Source: Torreya grandis (taxonomy: Eukaryota; Streptophyta; Pinopsida; Cupressales; Taxaceae). From it: a stretch of DNA of 64,000 bases. Below, piece after piece: positions 57,879 to 64,000 of the stretch (within the stretch, counting starts at the first letter, position 1; each line of letters starts with the position of its first letter). The notes below the pieces were generated by a model that saw nothing but the letters and a program-made list of their open reading frames with translations, made no database searches and was not told the DNA's origin. Both the position numbers and the translations under genes were made by a program. The stretch is from positions 1,220,001-1,284,000 of the forward strand of contig JARHVA010002683.1 in assembly GCA_037957365.1 (NCBI GenBank), read 5' to 3'.

Positions 57879-58439
57879 TAATGAAACTTGAAAATTAATA
57901 AGAATAAAAAAATTACCAATAGCCCAAGATCTTGAAATAATACTCAAAAATAATTCATATTCATTGCTTGAAATAATTACAAACTCAAACCATGTTTAAA
58001 TAAGCCTAAACTTAGAAATTAGAGTTTTCATGTAAAATTAAAAAAAATAACTAAAATTTAAAAAATGTTTTTTTTAGTAGCCACTATTTATAGTAAGTTT
58101 CGCATGAAAGCATGAGCGGCTCTAAAGTTTTTTTGAAATAAATTAAATACTAAAATTAGACTATGGGATGAAATTCAACTAAATTTGACATCCAATTCTA
58201 AAAATATACAATTTATAAATTTGGAAAATTCTCAAAAAAAATATTTAAAACCTAATTTTTGACCCTTAGATGATCACATTTGGCCTCCAAAAAATATCAA
58301 AATCAAATCTAAGCGGATAGAGTGTCTTAAGGAAGAACCAAATTTTTGATATAGTTGTTTTGGCATGTGGAAGACCTCAAACAGAGTTACAAGTCAAAAT
58401 TTATGACCTCCAGAAGGTTGTCCTATTTTTTCTAAATCA
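57879..58439 (-). repeat. array LTR 5
   Basis: 561 bp, plus-strand ends TAATGAAACTTGAAAATTA and TTTTTTCTAAATCA. The end base pair is changed relative to CATCA. Confidence 0.9.
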
Positions 58440-60397
58440 TTTTCCTTTGCTTGAAAATAGCTTAGCTCCTACAAGTTGCCATGATTGTACAACTACCATT
58501 TTTCCTTGTCAATATTCTTTAGTTCCTATTCTTTAATCCAAGTGTTGTCTTCTTTCTACAATCCTTCCCACTGCACCAAATACCTATTATAATTCCTTTT
58601 CCTTGTGCTTGTTGTCTTCATATCCAAACCCTGCACTATTCTTTTTATTTCTTCTTCTTTTTTATTAGTGCTTAACAACAACCTACTACCTTCATATCTT
58701 GGATAAATTCTTTAGTATAGAGCATGCTTTTTATCTTCTCTTCCTCTTTAAGAGGTAAAAAACTACATTTTTTCCACCTTTCCAAAAAATGTACATGTTC
58801 TTTGCTCTATCATGAACTACTATTTTGTCAAATTGCCATAGTTTTTCTAATAACACATTACATGCATCCATTGAAATAACATCACACCATATTTTATCAT
58901 TATAAATCTTTCCTATAGAACACTTGATTAAGCACATTTTATCTATTGTAACTTCATTCCTTTTTTTAAACCATGAAATCCGATAAGGATTAGGATGCTT
59001 TTCAAAATTACAAATTTATTTTATCAATTATTTCTTTAGAAACCATATTTTCACAACTACCACCATCTATAATTACTTTGCATACCTTTCCACCTAAACT
59101 ACATCTTGTTCAAAAAATATATGATCACAGCCAAGCATCACAACCTTATTTATTTTGCACTTGATCTTTCCTTGGAGAAATCATGGTTCTTCTCACCATA
59201 AGATTCTCTCCAACATCTTCTAGTGCAACTTCAATATTTTGCTCTCTTATTTCAGCTTCAACTATATTCACTCTTGGATGATCTTCTTGCTTCCTTTATT
59301 GATCTTGATAATTTAGACACTCAAATGCTCTATGCTCTTCTTCTCCACATCTATAAAAGATATAAGATCTACGTTGATTCCAAAACCACCCATTAGCACC
59401 ACTGTAACCTCATACTCTATGGAATCCTCTTCCTCTTTATTGGTATTGATACCCTTGCCTATTATCATCTTGCCTTTCTTCACCATGTATTGATTTACCT
59501 TTATTGGAATTAAAGCCACCTCTGCTGGTATTAAACCCACCTTGTCCCCTTATTGGAGGGGATCTTCCTCTTCATGGACTAGTAGAGGTCCTTCTAAAAT
59601 TCTTTCTACTTTTTTTCTACCTTAAAAGCTAATTGATAAGTGTCCTCCATGTTAAGTATTCTATGCATGCCTAATTCATCTTAAATAGAAAATTTCAAAC
59701 CATTTACATACCTTGCAACCATCTAATTTTTTGTTTCATCATGCTCCACCCATATGAAAAGCTTATAAAATTCATCTGTATACTCTTATGTATTGTGATC
59801 TTTTTACCTTAAATTTTGAAATCTTTTGTATAGGGTTTGTGCATAATCCATAAGAAAAAATTTCTCCCTCTGCTTCTTCTCCATCTTTTTCAATGAATTA
59901 ATCTTGTCTTTACCTTTTATTTGTGTCTTTTTATTTTCAAGTGATCCGACCAAATCATTGCATGGAATTTTAATTATGTGCATGCAAATTTTACCTTCTT
60001 GTCTTCTCTCATAGTCTTCCACTCGAACAACTTATCCATGCTATTCATCAAATATATCAACTCCTCTAGTTTTAAAATACCTCAATAGTATAAAAGATCA
60101 ACCTTGATTCCTTCATTTGTTACTTGTAAATCCTGAACCATCCTCTCTTCCATTGATGGTGATTTCTCTTGATGTTCTTCTTTTTGTTGAACTTCTTCAT
60201 CATGATCTGTGTCTTCTTCATCATGATCTATGTCTTTCTCATCACCACCTTGTATTCTTCTTTGATTGCTGATAACCTTTGTTAATTGTTGAACCTACCT
60301 CTATAGCTCTTGTATTATATAGTTCATTTGTGCTATACCTCCTCTTCCTCTCACCATTATTTACTCTTCCAAGATTTGAATTTTCTCTGATACTAGA
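58440..60397 (-). pseudogene. array internal region F (gag and protease, no pol)
   Basis: Gag ATG at 60153; gag contains QTLYKRFQNLR near 59830. The knuckle is at about 59360-59300. The protease at about 59060-58760 keeps NDKIWCDVISMDACNVLLEK. The pol-deletion joint is near 58635-58665 (GCACTATTCTTTTTATTTCT). A short duplication (CTTCATCATGATCTGTGTCT / CTTCATCATGATCTATGTCT, about 60195-60235) adds to the longest step, 2519 bp. The primer site is degenerate (60384-60395). Confidence 0.88.
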
Positions 60398-60964
60398 TAA
60401 TAAAACCTAAAAACTAACAAGAGCAATAAAATTACCAATAGGCCAAGATCTTGAAATAATACTCAAAATTGTTTTGTATTGATTACTTGAAATAATTACA
60501 AACCCAAACCATGCTTAAATAATCTTAAATTCAGAAATTAGATTTTACATGCAATTTTTTTAAAAAAAATCTAAAAAATCTGAAAAAAACATCTATTTTA
60601 ATCAACCACTATTTATAGTAAGTTTTGTATGCAAGCCCACATGGATATAAATTTTTTTATAGATAACTTAAATACTAAAATTATAGTATGGGATGAAATT
60701 CAACTAAATTTGATGTCCAGTTCTAAAAATATATAATTTCTAAATTTAGAAAATTCTCAAAAAAAATCATTAAAAGCTAATTTCGAACCCTCAGATGATC
60801 ATTTTTGGCTTCCAAAAATATCAAAATCAAATATAAGTGGATAGAGTGGCTTAGGGAAGAATGAATTTTTTTTATATGATCATTTTGGAAGGTAGAAGAC
60901 ATCAAATGGAGTTACAACTCAAAAGTTATGGCCTCCGAAAGGTTGGCCTATTTTTTCTACATTA
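60398..60964 (-). repeat. array LTR 6 (outer 5' LTR)
   Basis: 567 bp, plus-strand ends TAATAAAACCTAAAAACTA and TTTTTTCTACATTA. The sequence to the right (CCCTTAGTTTGAAAC, then unrelated) keeps only a hint of a purine tract before turning unique, so this is the right border of the array. Confidence 0.88.
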
Positions 60965-62256
60965 CCCTTAGTTTGAAACTTTTGAAATAAAACATACATC
61001 CACTCTAACCTCTTGCACTCTTAACTCCAAAAAATGCCTACCAGAATATTTATATGTTATTTATATATTAGGTGAGGACCCTAATCTTGAAGTTTTTAGG
61101 GTACTCACTTGATATATAAATATTATAGTAATTTGAAAGAATAGGTCATAGCTTCATCAAAGATTAATAATTCATGGAAATTGACTCTTATAGATGGATT
61201 AGTTTTTGGAATAACTACCATGAATTCCACGGACACAAAATCTTATCTTATTTTTTTGGTTGGATTGTCTTGACTCATAAAGGTGGATGATAGATTGTGT
61301 TGGTGGGAAATAATTGTGTTATCATTTTAAAACTAGTGTTGGAATGCTACAATAAATTATGTTTCCACTACTCTGCATTGATGCTAACATTATAGATGGT
61401 TATTTTTAGCATCACAATTTTTTTTATAAATAGGTTTTGGAGCCTTCATTTCATGCTTTTTAAAACTTATTAAATTCCAGTCTGACATCTTACACACCTA
61501 ACTTCCTACAACCCCTACCGTAACCTTATCACTTCTACTACACAATGGCTTCCTCGAGCTCATCCTCATTCAAAATAATGTACAAAAAAATCATGTGCAT
61601 GTAGGTACTTTGACTACTATAATATAAATGTGCATTTATGGACTTAGTCAAGAAGTGTTGTTTGGAGGGTCTTGTGAAGATGCCCTAATATGACATAGAC
61701 CCTAGTTTATTAATTTTTTTGCTTAGAAGCTACAACCATGTGAAATCAATGTTCACTATGAAGCTAAAATTATGAGTTTTATAATTTTAAATAAACCACA
61801 AAGGCATCACTCAATAGGGTAAAATACTAACCTTATTACAACCATGCCTTGTTGATAGACTAAGACAAGAAGTATCTGGATTCCTACTATGGCCTGCAGA
61901 TGGGCATTTCATAGTTTTTCATTAAATTATTATAATTTTCATTTATATTTTACCTTAAAATTCATATGTATAATAAATTTATTTAACATATATTTACACA
62001 TTTACGCACAATCACAACAAAAGGGGCCTCTCCGTATAATATGTAAACCATCCTTTTCATCTGAAAATGACTGAATTCTTTTAGGCCATAATTATACTAT
62101 AGGAAACAACAAAACATTATAATATAGGTTATTATGTACATCCTTCACACTTTGAATGGCAAATTTTTTTATTGGTATTCATATTTTTCATGCAAGATTA
62201 TGAGTGATTTATTTTAACCACTTACCATTGATAGTTCTAATTTTTCATGGACCAAT
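60965..62256. other. unassigned right flank
   Basis: No domain, LTR or LINE text recognised. Composition returns to ordinary AT-rich intergenic DNA. Confidence 0.35.
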
Positions 62257-62364
62257 GTTTTTATTGATTTTTGTAATGAGGTATTTAACCAATTGGAGAG
62301 CATGAGTATTGTTTTTATTGCTTTTTGTAATGAGGTATTTAACCAATTGGAGAGTATGAGTATT
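62257..62364. repeat. 54-bp tandem duplication
   Basis: Two adjacent copies of a 54-bp unit (GTTTTTATTG, TTTTTGTAATGAGGTATTTA, ACCAATTGGAGAG, ATGAGTATT) with only two or three differences, so the duplication is recent. Confidence 0.88.
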
Positions 62365-64000
62365 TCTACTACTCTTCATGACAAAATGAAACTCAAATCT
62401 CTTTCCATTTTAAACCAAGATGTGAAATAATATTTACAATTACATTTTAAATTATTTAAAAATGATTCTATATACTCTATTTGATTTAACTAATATTTTC
62501 CTCCTCATAGAACAAAACTTCACAACTATTTTCACAAAGATAGACTGCAGTAAAAGGTTATTAACCCTAGACACCTATAGAGAATCAAAATGGGGTGTAA
62601 AATCATCCCATCATCCATTGATCATAAAAAGGATGTGGATTTATATTATTACTCATATGGATTATGTTCAATTGTCACAAACTCAAACTTGCTCTCACAT
62701 TGACAATAATACTATAATCTTGTTCTCACTATTGATAATTTCATTATACATTGTATTATTTTATTTTAATCATGTTATATTTAAATATTACTTAGAATCA
62801 TTCCCCTAATATTCCCAGCATTAACAACCTCAAAAAAATTATTTTTATCATAAATCTCCATGGGCTCTTCAATAGCAAGGTATCCACTTATCAATGATTT
62901 TTACAATTTATATTTATTAAATAGTATTTATATATTCATTTGCTAGTTCCCTATTCTATTTTCAATTTTTATGGACCCCTTATCAAATGCAACATTTTTT
63001 GCCACCACCACCAACTAACCAAGTTGTAACCAAGGGAAAATAATTATCATTTCTATCCCTAAACAATGGCATAGTGCATTTGACAACATCAGAGTTTCCA
63101 ACCTTTCTCTTGGTTGTCTCCCTAGTTTAGGGGGAACTAATTTATTAGAATAAATAGATCTTGATGACATGTTTTTGTGGATGGAGAGTGGGGATAAATA
63201 TATTTTTTAAATCCTCATAATATGATTCAAAGATTTCAGCCAAAGGTGCTAAATATTGGTTCCCAATAACAACAAACACCTAGCTCTCCATCTAGCACAT
63301 GCACTCCCCTCTTAATCCTAAGATTCCAAATATGGATGATGAGATAACTACATTTCTTTTAGATAATTAATTGGTAGATAGTATTGACGTATATGTAAAA
63401 CAAATTATTATGGGTGAAGTTGGGTGTTTGAGATTATGAGAGTTAATGGCTAAAGTTTTAATGTATCAAATAAATGCTCATTTTCGTAATCACTCCAATG
63501 TGACCAATTTTTCAATTTGGTTTAAAATTAACTAGCAATAATTAAAGATTTGGCAGATCAAGCTGATTCAAGGGTAATAATTGTTACTAATAATTACAAT
63601 GATAATGTTTTAGATATTATGTTGAAAATTCTCTAGAACTTAAATACAGAAGCATATGTATACTACAACAAATGGGAAAATCACAAAATAACAATGCTTA
63701 TTATTGATGTAGAAAATGAAAAGGTAGTGGTAAGTTCTATTAATTGATGTTTGACATTTTCATTTAAATTCTATTAATGTTTAGCAAAATAATTTTATTT
63801 GTTTAATTAAAATAAAAATATGAAAATTTTAAGAATCAATCGAGGGTACTCAAAGTGCACCTCCAAAATGTCTAGAAAACATTAAATTGAATAATTTCTT
63901 TAAAATAAAAATTTATTTTGTTGAATAAAAACCATAATGATTTGAATTAAATCATCAAGGAGCATTGACTAGAACCTGTTATTTTTTTTTAATTACAAAG
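62365..64000. other. unassigned right end of the window
   Basis: The longest ORF (62462-62809, plus, 115 codons) shows a hydrophobic C-terminal stretch but no recognised family, and its codon content is what AT-rich DNA gives by chance. Around 63560-63730 the plus strand reads in longer coding-like runs (AYVYYNKWENHKITMLIIDV) before a GTAAGTT; I cannot assign it. Confidence 0.3.

Larger units (their letters stand above)
46781..60964 (-). mobile_element. tandem array of a pol-deleted Ty3/gypsy element (six LTRs)
   Basis: Head-to-tail units of LTR (about 556-567 bp) plus internal gag-protease region (about 1.9 kb), all on the minus strand, sharing LTRs between neighbours. LTR left ends at 47996, 50466, 52952, 55446, 57879, 60398 give steps of 2470, 2486, 2494, 2433 and 2519 bp. 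Each internal region begins with a tRNA-Met primer site and ends with a purine tract, so each unit has the signals needed for retrotransposition. None has RT, RNase H or integrase. The left end is truncated inside gag; the right end is a clean LTR end next to unrelated DNA. Units are substantially diverged, so the array is old. Confidence 0.93.

Noticed and set aside
46781..60964. Possibility of a CRISPR-like or satellite array
   Set aside because: The regular 2.48-kb period is explained by LTR plus gag-protease units with primer sites and purine tracts; no short-repeat/spacer structure.
62462..62809. 115-codon plus-strand ORF with hydrophobic end
   Set aside because: Longest ORF in the track but no family recognised; hydrophobic residues are expected from AT-rich codons.
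1..64000. Intact tRNA, rRNA, organelle-derived or viral genes
   Set aside because: None seen: apart from the partial tRNA-like motif at 6.0 kb there is no cloverleaf, and no rRNA, chloroplast or mitochondrial gene text or viral replication gene was recognised.

Overview
The window looks like nuclear DNA from a large, repeat-rich plant genome. It is very AT-rich, has no bacterial-type gene packing and no long ORFs, and is filled with decayed plant retrotransposons: Ty1/copia, Ty3/gypsy and L1-like LINEs. One intron-containing gene with a plant-specific B3 DNA-binding fold is present. A gymnosperm-type genome would fit the old, nested repeats, but that is inference; the sequence does not fix the species.

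Layout. 0.9-2.7 kb holds a LINE fragment (ORF1 plus endonuclease, minus strand). 3.2-3.75 kb is a solo gypsy LTR. 5.0-7.4 kb is the only gene-like stretch in the left half: short ORFs with telo-box-like motifs, a tRNA-like Pol III motif, and the C-terminal end of a protein-kinase pseudogene. 8.28-9.75 kb is the 3' end of a gypsy element. 10.96-13.9 kb is a second, longer LINE (endonuclease, reverse transcriptase, C-terminal region). 13.97-14.36 kb is another gypsy LTR. 18.75-24.34 kb is a structurally complete but stop-riddled copia element (two 211-bp LTRs, PBS, polypurine tract, near-matching target duplication) on the minus strand. It seems to sit inside an older plus-strand element whose LTR-like flanks are near 17.0 and 24.45 kb. 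25.0-30.75 kb is a complete decayed gypsy element that landed inside an older LTR of its own family.

33.0-35.43 kb (+) carries the most interesting gene. Ten exons with matching splice phases encode two B3 domains in one open frame, followed by an acidic repeat-containing tail. The two halves, introns included, are copies of one another, so the gene arose by an internal tandem duplication. 35.4-43 kb is mostly unassigned AT-rich DNA, with a remarkable 270-bp alternating purine-pyrimidine block containing an inverted repeat at 38.6-38.9 kb.

43.0-46.7 kb is a second copia fragment (minus). It abuts 46.78-60.96 kb, a head-to-tail tandem array of a shortened gypsy element: six LTRs alternating with six gag-protease regions (the leftmost truncated), each repeat about 2.48 kb. 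Every unit that reaches the junction has lost RT, RNase H and integrase at the same place relative to the complete 25-30.7 kb relative. The deletion falls between two T-rich microhomologies still visible in that element. So the array is a non-autonomous gag-protease derivative that multiplied by LTR-LTR recombination or tandem integration, and depended on pol supplied in trans. 61-64 kb is unassigned.
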